Shown piece after piece: positions 33,900-45,132 of a stretch of DNA of 64,000 nucleotides (positions within the stretch are counted from its first letter, which is position 1; each line of letters opens with the position of its first letter). The notes beneath the pieces were generated by a model. The model did no database searches, had not been told where the DNA came from, and saw only the letters and a list, made by a program, of their open reading frames with translations. The DNA lies in NCBI RefSeq assembly GCF_000699445.3, contig NC_067197.1, positions 248,001-312,000 of the forward strand, read 5' to 3'. The DNA is from Schistosoma haematobium. Its lineage: Eukaryota > Platyhelminthes > Trematoda > Strigeidida > Schistosomatidae. The position numbers were made by a program, and so were the translations under genes.

Positions 33900-36800
33900 G
33901 AGGTCTGTCGACCTATATTATTCCTTGCAGTTTGTAATACTGTGGAGGTCCAATCTCGTTTTGAATATATTAACAGACGGTGCTGATATTACGTGTTCCG
34001 GTAGGGAATTCCAGTAATTCACTACTCGGTGCGAGAAACGGAACTCCAGACGTAAACGGTTTGATCTCGGTTTTTGGACTTTCTTCGAATGTCCTCTCAA
34101 ATGATCGGTTCTAGACGGAAGCAAAAGATAAGACATGTTAATACCAAGGTCATCGTTCAGTATACGATAAGCCAATATTAGATCACCCCGTATTCTACGG
34201 TAAGATAACGGAAATAAGTTAATGTGTCTCAGTCTGTCTTCATAAGATAGGCCAGCTAGACCTTGTACCATCTTAGTAGCTCGTCGTTGGACCCTTTCTA
34301 GCATATCTGCTTAATATTTGAAACAAGGACTCGCTGCTTGAATCCCGTGTTCTAAATGTGGTCGCACATAAATCGGGTATAGTAATCCAAACATTTCATC
34401 ATCTAAATACTGAAAAAACCTACGAATTGACCATAATACCCTATAGCCTTTTGCAGCAGTAGCCTTACAGTGACTAGTCGTTTTGAGATCATTGCTTAAT
34501 ATAACTCCTAAGTCCTTATAGTTTCTTGCTTTGGGTAGCACGAATCCACGTAGTGTATGGTCATACGATTCATCAGAGTTATTTAACTGCATCACTACAC
34601 TCTTATTAGGATTTACTTCTAGTGACCACCTGTCTAACCATGCCACCAATGAGCTAAGATCATCCTGTAATACTATTCTATCCGACATATGGGTCTCCAA
34701 ATCTTTATGTCATCAGCGAAGAGTAGAACGGATGATTTTGCTACAGTTGGCAATTCATTTACATAAAGTAAAAAGAGAAGAGGACCTAGGATTGTGCCTT
34801 GGGGAACCCCACTTTTTACAGGTACCCACGAGGAGAGAGCCCCATTAACCCTTACTCTTTGTCTCCTGTCATGGAGAAAGTTACTTATCCAATCGACGAC
34901 TGTATAATGGATTCCAAAACGTTTCAGTTTGAATTTAAGACCAGAGTGTGAAACCTTATCAAAGGCTTTACTTAGATCTATGAAAATTACATCCACAGGA
35001 GCATTCCGATCCTTTGCCGCAGCCCACTCTTCTCGTGCAATGAGAAGATTTGTCAAGCAAGACAGGCCTTTCCGAAAACCATGTTGTGCCCTGGAGAAAA
35101 GATTTTGCCCTTCAACATAGTTTATAACAGCTATCCGAATGATTTTCTCCATCAGTTTCACAACTGCACTAGTTAAGCTAACAGGTCTATAGTTACTAAC
35201 TAAATCCCTACTCCCAGCCTTATACACCGGACTTATTATGGCGTCTTTCCAGTCTCTAGGACGTCTGGACTGTCTCAGAGACATGTCGAATAGTATCGCT
35301 AATGGTTCAGCAATTTCATCTGATATGGCTTTCATAATCCTAGGATGAATATGATCGGGACCACCGGACTTATCAGGTTTGAGATGCTGAAGTAGCCTTA
35401 AAACAGTACCTTTCTCAATGACTACAGGATCCATCAGCGAGCCGTCACGGTCGCGATGAATCATTGGTCGTTCCTCATTACCGATAGAAAACACTTTACT
35501 AAAATATTCCGATAAAGCTTCAGCTTTCTCGGCATCATTCTCTGCTAAGATTAACGGATTTTCTCGTATCAAAAGTGATGGAATTCCATCGCTTCTCTTA
35601 GTTTGCCTTTTTATATACGAGAATAACCGTTTCGGACTATATCTAGAATCCCTAACCAATTGTTTTTCGTATGATAGTCTAGTCTTGCTTATTAACGCTT
35701 TACAGGCATTCCTAATCTTACAATAATTGGATTCAAATGGTTCAAATGGTTGTGGACGGAATAGAAGAAGCTTTCGCTTAACAGGCTTCCGTGTCTAGTA
35801 GCAGGGGATCACCAAATCCTCCAGGCAGGAACCTAGGTATGTTAACAATAAAAGAGGAAAAGAAATTGGTAAATCATAGTGCGATGCTGTCCTTGGTCCT
35901 TAAGAATAGGTCAAGTTGCCTCTTGAAGGACTCCTGAGAAGTCGCTTGGACTAGCTCGGCCGGCAGCGAATTCCAGCTTTTGACAACTCTTAAGGAGTAG
36001 AAGTTGTGTCTACATTCCGTCTTGCTATGTTGTGTTTCCAGTTTCTGGGTGTTACCCCTTAGGTTATTGTTCGAACTAAGCTTAAGTAGGTGTTTAAGAG
36101 GATGTCCAGAAGTGTTAAGAATACTATCTGTGTTGTTCTAAGCCAGTAGAGATGAACATATTCCAGTGATTCTTCCTTTTTCTAAGGAGTTTCCTGACCG
36201 TTTTAGTTATCCATGGTGGACTATTATTCGGTCTTCGCGATACCAGATATTGTATGAACGGGGACGTAACTAGTCTAAATTTACCTTCAAATACAGACCA
36301 TGCTTCTTCAACTGATATGCCAGTATCTACTAACCAATCTGTCTTAGCAGCGCATTCTTGAATGGCTGATATGTTAACTTTTCATACATTTGGGCGAGGT
36401 GTAAACTGATCGTATAACATGTCCCTGGTTCTAAACGTGAGTGACAAAACAGCGTGATCGCTGTTTACTAACGGTGGAAGAATATTTAGGTCGACAATAT
36501 CCTCAGTCTCATGAGTGATTACCAAATCCAGCAGAGAAGAACCCTGGTTAACACCAAAACGTGTGGGTTGGGATACATGCTGCACTAGTGCATGCTCCAT
36601 TATTGTTATCAGGAACCTACTATCAAAGGAGTTTATAGATCCTTCTGTGGTCATATCAGTCCAACTAATATCAGGTGCGTTAAAGTCTCCTATTATCAAG
36701 CACCTGGTATTATCACTCCAAAGGTGAATGTGCTCTAAAACAAAGTCATCAGCTAAGCAGATTGTGCTCCGATAAATGACACCTAGTATAAATGTACTAC

Positions 36801-37143
36801 ATCCTATTGCCAACTTACAGCTAATGACTTCACAAGTGCCGCTATCATGGGATTCGCTAGTGGAGGAGCGGATATTTATGCCATTGGCTATAAATAACAG
36901 GACGCCGCCTCCTTTTCTACATCTATGTCTATCACTCCTGATGCAATGGTATCCGGATAATTCTGGAGTAATGTCTAAGTCATGGACTAACCAAGTTTCT
37001 GTCACTGCTACTATGAGTGGCTTCAACCTGTCTACTAGTGCTTCCAGTTCATAGAACTTATTTCGTAAACTACGAGAGTTGGCATATAAAACTCCTAAGT
37101 AGAACAGCCTATCCACACAGGCCTTGGTAGCATTCACTTCCAA
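33900..37143 (-). pseudogene. ORF2 of CR1 element B (endonuclease/reverse transcriptase)
   Basis: Endonuclease (37143-36385): 'LYANSRSLRNKFYELEAL', 'AVTETWLV', 'CLIIGDFNAPDISW', 'NSDHAVLSL', with active-site E, D/N and SDH present. Reverse transcriptase (35659-34680): 'NYRPVSLTSAVVKLMEKII', 'DLSKAFDKVSHSGLKFKL', 'GVPQGTILGPLLFLLYV', 'LLFADDIK'. The C-terminus continues at 34700-33918 ('SHRVVNYWNSLPEHVISAPS'). Defects are TGA for a conserved Trp at 36382-36384, the insertion at 35745-36135, a frameshift near 34690 and TAA at about 34312-34314. Catalytic residues survive but the protein cannot be made whole. The first codon is not certain: the frame opens at a TTG beside the ORF1 stop. Confidence 0.85.
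35745..36135 (-). mobile_element. CR1-type 3' fragment (family C) inserted in element B
   Basis: On the minus strand it encodes 'NNLRGNTQKLETQHSKTECR', 'HNFYSLRVVKSWNSLPAELV', 'QATSQESFKRQLDLFL', then stop and a 3' UTR ending in a short repeat ('AACCATTTGAACCATTTGAA'). It splits the linker between B's endonuclease and reverse transcriptase, so it is younger than B. Both have the same orientation. Confidence 0.75.
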
Positions 37144-38194
37144 GACCTGACTATCCGAAAACCCACTAGCTGGAGATTTTCCTCGCCGCTTTGCCGACGG
37201 GTTTCAAGTTTAGCTAGTGCCTTCTTTCTTTTTATTCTATCTTCGAGAGACATGTCAGGTTTAACTCGGATGTCAGAATTGTCGTGACAACGAGCGCTAC
37301 TTAACAAGAGATCCCGTTGCTTCTCCGATCCTAGGATTACCTTAAGGAGTCTGCATGAACGGGGTTCAACATTGTCCACGGTCCTCTTGCCTGTTCTTAC
37401 CAATTTTTTGACCTGAACTCCTTTGGAGTTATCTGGTAAAATACTACGAGTGTATTCTCCTAGCTTTTCTAAGTCATGTGCGTGTCTAATTTTCGGATCA
37501 GGGTCGTTTGACTCCCACAATTTGCTCACAAAAATATTCGATGTTATTAGATTTTTCTTCTCAGTCACACCAGGATGGGTTTCACTCTTACCATCAGATT
37601 ATGGTAGTGCAATTTGTGGCTCACAATTTGGGTCCGCCAGTGAGTTACTAACTACCTGTGCACTGCTTACAGCTTTTTTCTTTTCGTTTCGTTTCCTACG
37701 TACCGTAGTCCTATTTTCATCCCTCATAACACTGGGAGTATTTGGAACGGTGACTGTTTTATCCAGATCTTCGGTTCCCATTAAAGGTGCATTATTAACA
37801 ATGTCATTATCAGGTGGTACTGCTCCCCCTGTTAATGTCAACGAAGATTCCACTTTTACGTTGGTCAGAGTCGGTTGTTTGAGGCGTCGCGTAACAGCAG
37901 GTACTACACTGACACATTCGTCGCTGTCAGTGCCCGTGTTGTCAGCGCATATGACATCCTTATTTTACAGGCCAAAGCCAACAGGCTCATAGCCTCCTGT
38001 ATTAGTAATGCCTTGTTGGCACAGCAAAACATGCAAAGCCAATGTGAGTTAGGCTTCGAGCATCTTTTGTATGCGGTGGGGCTTAAGCAGGTGCACATTT
38101 TGTGGAACCACTTATGGCATTCGTCACACTGCATCCCCTCTTCCACAGGGAACAAAATGTTTGGTTGCCCACATTTGTGAGTCTTACCAACCAT
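37134..38194 (-). pseudogene. ORF1 of CR1 element B (PHD-like zinc finger protein)
   Basis: Starts at an ATG near 38194 ('MVGKTHKCGQPN'). It then has a Cys/His cluster ('CDECHKWFHKMC', 'WLCMFCC') matching the C4HC3 layout of the PHD-type finger found in CR1-clade ORF1 proteins. The C-terminal part (37568-37137) matches element A's ORF1 end. A frameshift lies between 37904 and 37853 and a TAA near 37596-37598. The stop at 37134 sits beside the ORF2 opening. Confidence 0.75.
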
Positions 38195-38428
38195 TGTAAT
38201 TCGATTTAAAAGGTTTAAAAACAAAAAATGATAACAATGTGAACACAAGTGTTAGTCAAGGACTAAAAACAGGTACTCAGGACAAAATGTAGCAAAAAAT
38301 TTCAAACTTTAACCAAAAAACTCTTAGTTAAAGCCGACCAAGAATGCTTTTTAGTGCAATAAGTACCAAAAGCAAGTATAATCACCACAAGTACAAAATT
38401 CACTCTTTCAAGAGTAGACTGGGTACTC

Positions 38429-38451
38429 ACAGAAGGCCGTAGGCCTTCTGT
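38429..38451. repeat. Perfect 10-bp inverted repeat in CR1 B leader
   Basis: ACAGAAGGCC, a 3-base loop, then GGCCTTCTGT: a perfect hairpin in the 5' leader region of element B. It could be a structured leader element or chance. No ribozyme core could be recognised around it. Confidence 0.8.
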
Positions 38452-38510
38452 CCTTACTACACAAATCTGAGATCTGAATCTGAAACGTGAATCTGAGATC
38501 AAGATTGTAC

Positions 38511-38965
38511 ATTAGCGTGACCTTGACGTTTTAGCGAAATTTCGTATGTGAAGGCCCTTATGTCATGGTGCGATAGTAAGGTATGTGTTAGCATCTTCGC
38601 ACACGTATTAAAACAAGGAAGAATTTTAAACGTGAGCTCATCTGCCGCGCCGCACGTTGTATTTACATGTTTTTTATATCTGTATTTACCAAGCTTCGAA
38701 AGTAAGTTCAAATCCTACTTGATGGCAAGTAAGCATCAACACATATTTTGGACAAATAACTTGTTAGTGATAAGTACCTGACTGGCTTTCTGTATGGTCA
38801 CAGGGCTGGGAAGAACAGTGTGATTCGGATATATGTAGTTGTCCAAAATCCGTGTCACCCTAGTGTTGGCGAACAGTGTTTGTGTGTGGTTAAGTTGTTT
38901 GTCTTGAGTGATATTTTCCAAAATCTTGGTAACCACAATCAAATTGGTTCACAAGGTTGTCAGAG
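38511..38965. other. Intergenic, unrecognised
   Basis: Short open frames occur on both strands, with no recognisable motif. It may contain the displaced 3' end of element A, but I could not find its coding sequence. Confidence 0.35.
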
Positions 38966-39920
38966 GGGCAAAAAAGGCTTTTATGTAACGGGATTCCGTG
39001 TCTAGTAACCGTTGATCAATGATACTTCCAGATATGTACCCAGGTATATGGACCACAAAAGTGAAGTATTTGTAAGTTAGCATAAAGTACTGTCGTGAGT
39101 TCCTTAGAATATATCAACTTTCATTTTGCAGGACTCCTGGAAAGTTGCTTGTGCCATCTCAGCGAATAGCGAACTCCGAGACCTTACTACTCGGAAGGAG
39201 TCCAATTCACTATGTTGTTCTCTGAGTTTCTGGGTATTGCCACTAAGTTTCATGTTGGGGCTAGGCATATGAGTCTTATGGAGTCCCTAGAATTGTTCAA
39301 AATGCTATATGTCGTTCGGAAGTCCCCTATACTTTAATGAGTAAGGATCCCGTGGCTTGAGGTTTTTCTTAGGAGGCTCGGATGTGAGTCCTCGAACTGA
39401 TTTCGTGGCTGGCGTTTAAACACATCTCAGAGTATTCCTGCCCTTTCTAACTCTAGGAGAGAATTGACCATATTGCATGTATAGTTTGCAACATTTCCCA
39501 GATGGACGTCCTTATACATCGAAGTGTTATAAGTAATCCCATTGTTATCAGCCCAATTTTAATGTCGGGTCAGACATTCCTGAAGTGCCAACTCAACACC
39601 CTGGTTGCAAACTTTTCGGAGCTCAACATCGTCCGGAAGAAGTAATATCGTGGAAGATGCTTGCTAAGAAGAGTCATTTGTGTCAATCATTTCGAAAGGC
39701 GGTCCTAGCACGACACTGTAGAATCCCACTAAGACTCTCTGTGACTTGAGAGGATGGTCGATTTATTCCGATATGATTTAGGCCAGTCTATCAATGGTGA
39801 CCTAATGCCTATCAGCTTGACAAGGAATGTTATCGACCCCATCAGGGGTTCCGGAGAAAGGAGGTAGTGTAGTAGTTGGTTTATCTACTGCAGTCATCAG
39901 ATTGGGTTGCAGAAGTAATC
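38966..39920 (-). mobile_element. CR1-type element (family C), strongly decayed
   Basis: 38966-39320 resembles the family C 3' end on the minus strand: 'ttccgtgtctagtaaccg' and 'caggactcctggaaagttgc' on the plus strand, compare 35780 and 35925. 39320-39920 looks like its degraded coding part, with no open frame left. The extent is approximate. Confidence 0.5.
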
Positions 39921-40235
39921 CTCGAAATCGTACTGTTGGGGCGAAAAAATTTTTAGGTAGTAATTATTCACGTAGGCCGTTATAAACCAGAGATTTTCTA
40001 GCCTCTAAAGGTATTGATAAGAGAATTGCTACTACATGAAAAAATTAAATAAGTCTAGTGTAAGATCCTATAAGTTGTTATATTAACAAATTTCCTTAGT
40101 TCATTTGTAAAGATTTACTAGTGTCCCAACAAGCCAGATTGTTTACGTTATTCAATAATGAACTTCAGTTTGTCAAATTCTTTTTATCCTAAAGGTTTTA
40201 CACTCCTTTCAATTTGCCATTCAGAAGCTCAAAAT
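39921..40235 (+). other. Upstream region and probable 5' UTR of the DDX47-like gene
   Basis: AT-rich. No TATA box or initiator can be defended. The likely 5' UTR ends at the ATG at 40236. Confidence 0.4.
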
Positions 40236-40262
40236 ATGTCTTCTAAAAGTTTCAAGGAACTA
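40236..40262 (+). CDS. DDX47: DDX47-like DEAD-box RNA helicase, exon 1
   Basis: Nine codons (MSSKSFKEL), ending in phase 0 at donor GTAAGT (40263). The ATG is chosen because the next exon continues directly into the helicase Q-motif region, as in DDX47, where the first strand-loop 'F..LG' is close to the N-terminus. The intron to exon 2 is 38 bp (40263-40300). Confidence 0.8.
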
Positions 40263-40300
40263 GTAAGTTTAAAAAGCTATATATAATCATAAATTTCTAG

Positions 40301-40849
40301 GGTGTTTGTAATGAAATATGTGGTGTTATTTCAACTCTTGGTTGGGTAAAACCGTCTGAAATACAGCTAAAAGCTATTCCGGCTGCTCTTCGTAAAAAGG
40401 ACATAGTGGGACTTGCAGAAACCGGGTCTGGGAAAACTGCCGCCTTTGCCATACCAATATTACAAGATTTACTCTCAAAGCCTAGACATAACTTTGCATT
40501 GGTACTGACTCCAACAAGAGAATTAGCTCTTCAAGTCAAGTGTCTTTTTATGGAACTAGGTGATAAATTTGGTCTGAAGGTGGTGTGTTTGGTAGGTGGC
40601 CAACATGTTGAAGATCAAGTTCGTGATTTAAAAAGACTTAAATTCCACGTAATTGTTGGGACACCTGGCCGAATAGTTTATCATCTTGAAAATACGAAAG
40701 AATTGCGCTTAAATCACGTTAGGTACTTTGTACTTGACGAGGCTGACCAAATGTTGGAGGATACTTTTGAAGAACAGTTAGCTTTCATAATAACGAAGTT
40801 GCATCCCAATAAACAGACCTTCTTATATTCAGCTACCATGACACAGAAT
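40301..40849 (+). CDS. DDX47: DDX47-like DEAD-box RNA helicase, exon 2 (RecA-like domain 1)
   Basis: Residues 10-192 of 455. DDX47 (yeast Rrp3) is a nuclear/nucleolar ATP-dependent RNA helicase of 18S rRNA processing. Motifs in order: Q motif ('GWVKPSEIQLKAIP'), motif I AETGSGKT (48-55), Ia PTRELA, GG ('VGGQ'), Ib TPGR, II DEAD (155-158), III SAT (186-188). 'GLAETGSGKT.AFA.PIL..LL' and 'HLENTK' match DDX47 better than DDX49, the nearest alternative. The predicted total length of 455 equals that of human DDX47. Donor GTAAGT at 40850, phase 0; the next intron is 37 bp. The neighbours are unrelated genes. Confidence 0.88.
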
Positions 40850-40886
40850 GTAAGTTGTCGTCTTGTAATCCACTATTGATTTCCAG

Positions 40887-41042
40887 GTTGATAAAATACG
40901 AAAGGTATGCACCCAGTCACCAGTTATACTTGAAGTCAGTTCAAAATATAGCAAAGTTGACAAGTTAGATCATGCATTTGTTTTTATTCCGGATAAAGAA
41001 AGGGATTTTTACCTTATATATTTACTATTATTGTCATCTAAG
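40887..41042 (+). CDS. DDX47: DDX47-like helicase, exon 3 (inter-domain segment)
   Basis: 52 codons, phase 0 on both sides: 'VDKIRKVCTQSPVILEVSS' and 'VDKLDHAFVFIPDKERDFYL', the start of RecA-like domain 2. Acceptor TTTCCAG at 40886, donor GTTAGC at 41043. Skipping it would keep the frame but cut the domain link. Confidence 0.85.
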
Positions 41043-42585
41043 GTTAGCTCTTTTTTAACATTATTGCTATTATTTCTATTCTTTGGAATTCGGTTATTGT
41101 TTATTGTTCAAAAGTTCTTTAAGATAAAATCCTTTCTTGTGACCGAATAATGGCTTCATATAGAGACTTAAAAATGATTGTATGTGAGTCAGTTAGCCAA
41201 ATAGTAAGTGTCTATCAACCCAGGTGGCCTGTGTTAACCTTCAACGTTTTCATGTACTCTTTATTTTGTGCCAATGTGGATTTTAAAAAAGTATATAGTA
41301 AGAAAATGTAGTATATAGCCACAATATAAAACTACCAAATCATAATATCAAATGTAATTTGAACTAATTTGGAATAGTCTACAAACTTTGTAGCTTGACT
41401 CCTTAAAATTTGCATCCTTGGTGATGGCAAAATAACTGACGTGGCTCTTATACTGTCCTAAATTCATTTACTTCTTATTAGTCTCTGAATCTAAAGCATT
41501 CTGCTTTTAGTTTTTTTGCTCAAAAATCTTGCAACATCAACAGATTTGTAACTATTTTGGATTGTTAGCGTCAGCAAAATGTGTTTTCCTTTTCGATATC
41601 GTGTTTTATCAGTAAAGAGTTTTTCTATCTGCATTTCTGATAAGTTGACACAGTATTCAGGTTTGCTTATCGGGACAGTTCAATCGATCAGTTGACCAAA
41701 ACACTTGTTTTTCTTACCCTCCTCTCTCCCGAGATACTCTGATTTAAAAGGAATTTAACTAAACGCGACAGACTTGAGACCCACAAAACAAAGTCATACT
41801 GGTGACTGTACAGTAATGTAGTAGCAGTAAGGTCTCCCTCATGTGTTACTAACAGTCTTTCCCGTAGAATAAAGGAAAAGTAAGAGAAGATTGCCTCCAA
41901 AAATCTCACACATTTACCTAAGGTTACCAGTTTTAAAGGTACAATTCGAATGCTACAAAAACCACTACTCACTAAAACCCCAAATGTAAATGGCTTCAAG
42001 TAGGTTCTGCAGTCACGCTCACGGATCAACTAAGCTATTTAGGTTCCTCACGAAGTGATATTAATTCACAATTAGTATATCTAAAATGTGTCAATGATCT
42101 GTTCATTTCAGATCCATCTTGTTCATCATTGACTCTGCTCCTTGTGTCTGAGTCGTTCTGTTGGTTTTGCTACTAACTACTCCCTAGCACTGTCTTAACA
42201 GCCAGCGTAGTTGATGATTCATATAGGAACTTTTCGTCCGAATTTCAGGTACTGATGACTAATACATCATTTTGAGATGGTGGTGAATATTTGTAGCTCA
42301 TAATGAGGATTAGATATTCGTTTTTCCTGTTATCTTGATAGTTTAGTGGGGAAGCTTTCTTTGTCTCTCAACAACACCATGAGCTCACACCTCAATAAGA
42401 AGTGAGTTGCAAAAATTTTTCCATAATTTACTAGCTGGTCACTGTAACAGAATAACTTTTTACTTTCTAGTGAGTTAGTAAACCTTCTACACCAAATAAT
42501 GATGAAAAAAGTTTTAAGGAAGCTTAAGTAGTAACAAATTATCATATTGCGTCACCATTTCTGTATGTGTGTACACATATTCTAG
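41043..42585 (+). other. DDX47-like intron 3 (1543 bp)
   Basis: Bounded by GTTAGC and TTCTAG. No recognisable repeat or RNA gene lies inside. Confidence 0.6.
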
Positions 42586-42794
42586 AGCGCAGACAATAGT
42601 CGATCGATTATATTCACAAGCACATGGAGAGAATCATTTCGTTTAGTGGCAATGCTTAAAAGTTTGGCCGATGTAATTGGTGCTAGTTCTGCCCCACTTA
42701 ATGGTGTTATGCAGCAAGATAAACGCCAATCATCTTTATTCGATTTTCGTACAGGTCGTGTTTCAATACTTGTAGCTACCGACCTGGCCTCCAG
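42586..42794 (+). CDS. DDX47: DDX47-like helicase, exon 4 (motifs IV and V)
   Basis: Reads 'SADNSRSIIFTSTW' (motif IV region), 'SSAPLNGVMQQDKR' (usually LHG.M.Q..R; the His is Asn here), and 'VSILVATDLASR' (motif V). It ends after AG of an Arg codon. The following bases are GCAAGT, a GC-type donor with otherwise perfect consensus, so the intron is GC-AG. The phase matches exon 5. Confidence 0.82.
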
Positions 42795-44846
42795 GCAAGT
42801 TCACCATAAGTTTCATTTTAAATTTTCCCGTTGATATTGTTTTTCTTTGATTCACTACTTTCTGATCAATCTCAGAAGTGATTTTATTTTCCCTGATCAA
42901 ATGGGCGGTACAATGAAATGGTCTTAATGATAAAAATGTATAATTTGAATTATCTATATGTACGACTAATTTTCCTAACTTCAGCAGTATAGTCCAAAAA
43001 CTCGAAACAGATCATTCCGTAACTCTTTATTATTTGATTGTCTTTTTAAGGTTACTAGGATTACAAATAGTTTACAAAAAAGTCTACACATGTTACCTTC
43101 TACTGCAAAGTGGATTAAATATACATAGATAAATCTTCATACTTATTTGTACCTCACAGTCTTGAGGAATATCTCTTAAGACTAACGCAAACTTTAAATA
43201 AAGTTGGAGTTTGATTGTTCACAACTTTTGTGCCCAATCATAGAATAAATGTCTAAAAATACATTTCAAGACGAGACATGTATTCTTTTACCTAGCACCT
43301 AAATGCCCTGGTATGGCCTAGCACTACAACCTGAACATTTATTAGTTATGTTACTGTACTTTTTTTAAAAATAAGATTTGAGTTTTTTGGACAGTTGTTT
43401 TATTTTACCTTTTTGTTGTTAGAAATGTTGACTCATCAAATTAATGTATTTGTTCATCAAGTGACACTTTATATATTAATTGTTAAACATTTATTGTCCT
43501 TATCATAAGAGACCTAAGCCGAAGATTATTTCTCAAGACTATGATTCCTATGAGATTTATTTCTGTACGAATCAATCATTGAATGGTGACAACCAATATC
43601 ATTTTCTTTCTGTATTGAGTAAATATTACCCTAACCATTGTCAAACACCTATGGTATTCACTAATTGATAGAGTCAACTCACAGAAGTTAATATAGAAAT
43701 CTTCATTCTTACATAAGCCTTAGGTTGACACTAATGTTAACCAGGATGAGACACAATCGTATAATATAGGTAAGCTTCTTTGTAACATTAATTGAGAGTT
43801 GTTTATAACCTCATCAATGATTTTCCACTGGTACGTTGCACTTTAATCCGACGTTCAAGGTTGCTCCTTCTATGATTTTAGCATATACGATCGATCGTTC
43901 GAAGAAACGTTTCATCAAATACATGTCTTTTGCATTCAAAGAAAGTGTTTCAGTTATAAAGTATCACTAACCGAACTATTTCGCTGTACGCGAGTTCTGT
44001 GATAGTCATACTGAAATATGATCTGTGATACGAATGCCTTACATTAAAGCTGACTGGTACGGCCGAGAGTGGGGAAAGTTTGCTATCCCTCTAGAAACGC
44101 TCTCACATGGCCACGCGTATATACCCTCTGCTAGGGAAGTCCTACTCACTGCGTTCTCGTGGCGAGGGTGTTGTTTAGGAAATTGAGAGGACGAAAAGCG
44201 AATGTCCAGCACTTTAACCGGATTGGTGGATATGGAGAGTCCACCTTCTGGAGTTGGAAAACCCTGATTCCAAACCAATAGTGCACATGGACTCCAGGAT
44301 CCTGAGGGAACAAATTGAGTATAAATCAATTATTGCTCACCGGCTACCACGGAACTGCATTTCCTTACGTTGCTCCACTGCCTTGTAGATCAGACCTTTA
44401 AGTCGAAGGCTCCGGGTGTGACCCCCTAAGAAAACCACCTGCTTCGGTCTGGGTACCCAAGTAATATCACAGCCCACACGAAAACCAAGTGACTTGTGTG
44501 GCGCATATATATGTATATGTATATGTTCAAATAAATAAATACAAACAACAAATGAAGGTTCAGTATACATACTGAACCATAGTCAGCCACCACCCAGACA
44601 ATGATAATCGGACGCGCTCAGTTACGTAAACCCCCACGATCTGACTAGAGATTGAACAGAATTAGCCCCAGGGCAAGATTTCTAAACGTTTTCCTCAAAG
44701 TTTTGTCGTATGTTCTTCCTAGTAAGCTACTTTCCCATGCTCTTTAGTTTTCATTATTTTTTGAATTTTGTATTTAAATAATAAAAAGCAAAATACACTA
44801 AATATCTGTCTTACTTCCCGCCTTCTTAAAAAACACCTTCATTAAG
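42795..44846 (+). other. DDX47-like intron 4 (2052 bp, GC-AG)
   Basis: Starts GCAAGT and ends CATTAAG. The junction reads AG|G, restoring the Arg of motif V (ASRGLD). It contains an RTE family III 3' end at 44060-44545. The rest is unremarkable. Confidence 0.75.
44060..44545 (+). mobile_element. 3' end of RTE-type retrotransposon (family III)
   Basis: The longest copy of this 3' end here. It includes remains of the last coding part ('cctctgctagggaagtccta' region) and 'ccactgccttgta', 'aaaaccacctgcttcgg', 'aagtgacttgtgtggcgcat', with the tail 'ttcaaataaataaataca'. It matches 2555-2915 and, in part, 45335-45455. Orientation is the same as the host gene. Confidence 0.65.
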
Positions 44847-45132
44847 GGGGTTAGACTTTCCAGATGTTGATCTTGTTATCAACTACGATGTTCCACGTCG
44901 GCCATCGTGGTATGATTCTGCAAAAGCGTACATACATCGAGTAGGAAGAACTGCTCGTGCTGGACGACACGGACGTGCTATTACATTTGTTACTCCTTAT
45001 TCAGTTACACGTTTGAAAGCTATAGAGTCAGCTTTAAACGAAAGAATTCCTCAGTTACCTTGGCCTGGAACAGATTGCTTGAATTCACAGTTAAGACAAC
45101 AAGTAGTACAAGCTGACAAAGAAGCTCGTGCA
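44847..45132 (+). CDS. DDX47: DDX47-like helicase, exon 5 (motif VI and domain 2 end)
   Basis: Completes the Arg codon, then '[16 protein letters not shown]', a few extra residues ([11 protein letters not shown]), and motif VI '[13 protein letters not shown]' (344-353 for the core), then '[13 protein letters not shown]'. Ends phase 0 at GTAAGT (45133). Confidence 0.87.

Larger units (their letters stand above)
33875..38510 (-). mobile_element. CR1-type non-LTR retrotransposon B (SR1-like), near full length but mutated
   Basis: Layout on the minus strand: 5' leader (about 38510-38250), ORF1 (38194-37134), ORF2 (about 37140-33900), 3' end with GAAGACT short repeats at about 33870-33885. A 3' fragment of a family C element is inserted at 35745-36135. 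A separate 3' end of the same family lies at 20283-20480. Confidence 0.85.

Noticed and set aside
37423..37992. 189-codon plus-strand open frame
   Set aside because: It is antisense to ORF1 of CR1-B.
38499..38711. Minus-strand open frame of 70 codons next to CR1-B
   Set aside because: No motif recognised; it could be element leader or flank. Left as unassigned sequence.
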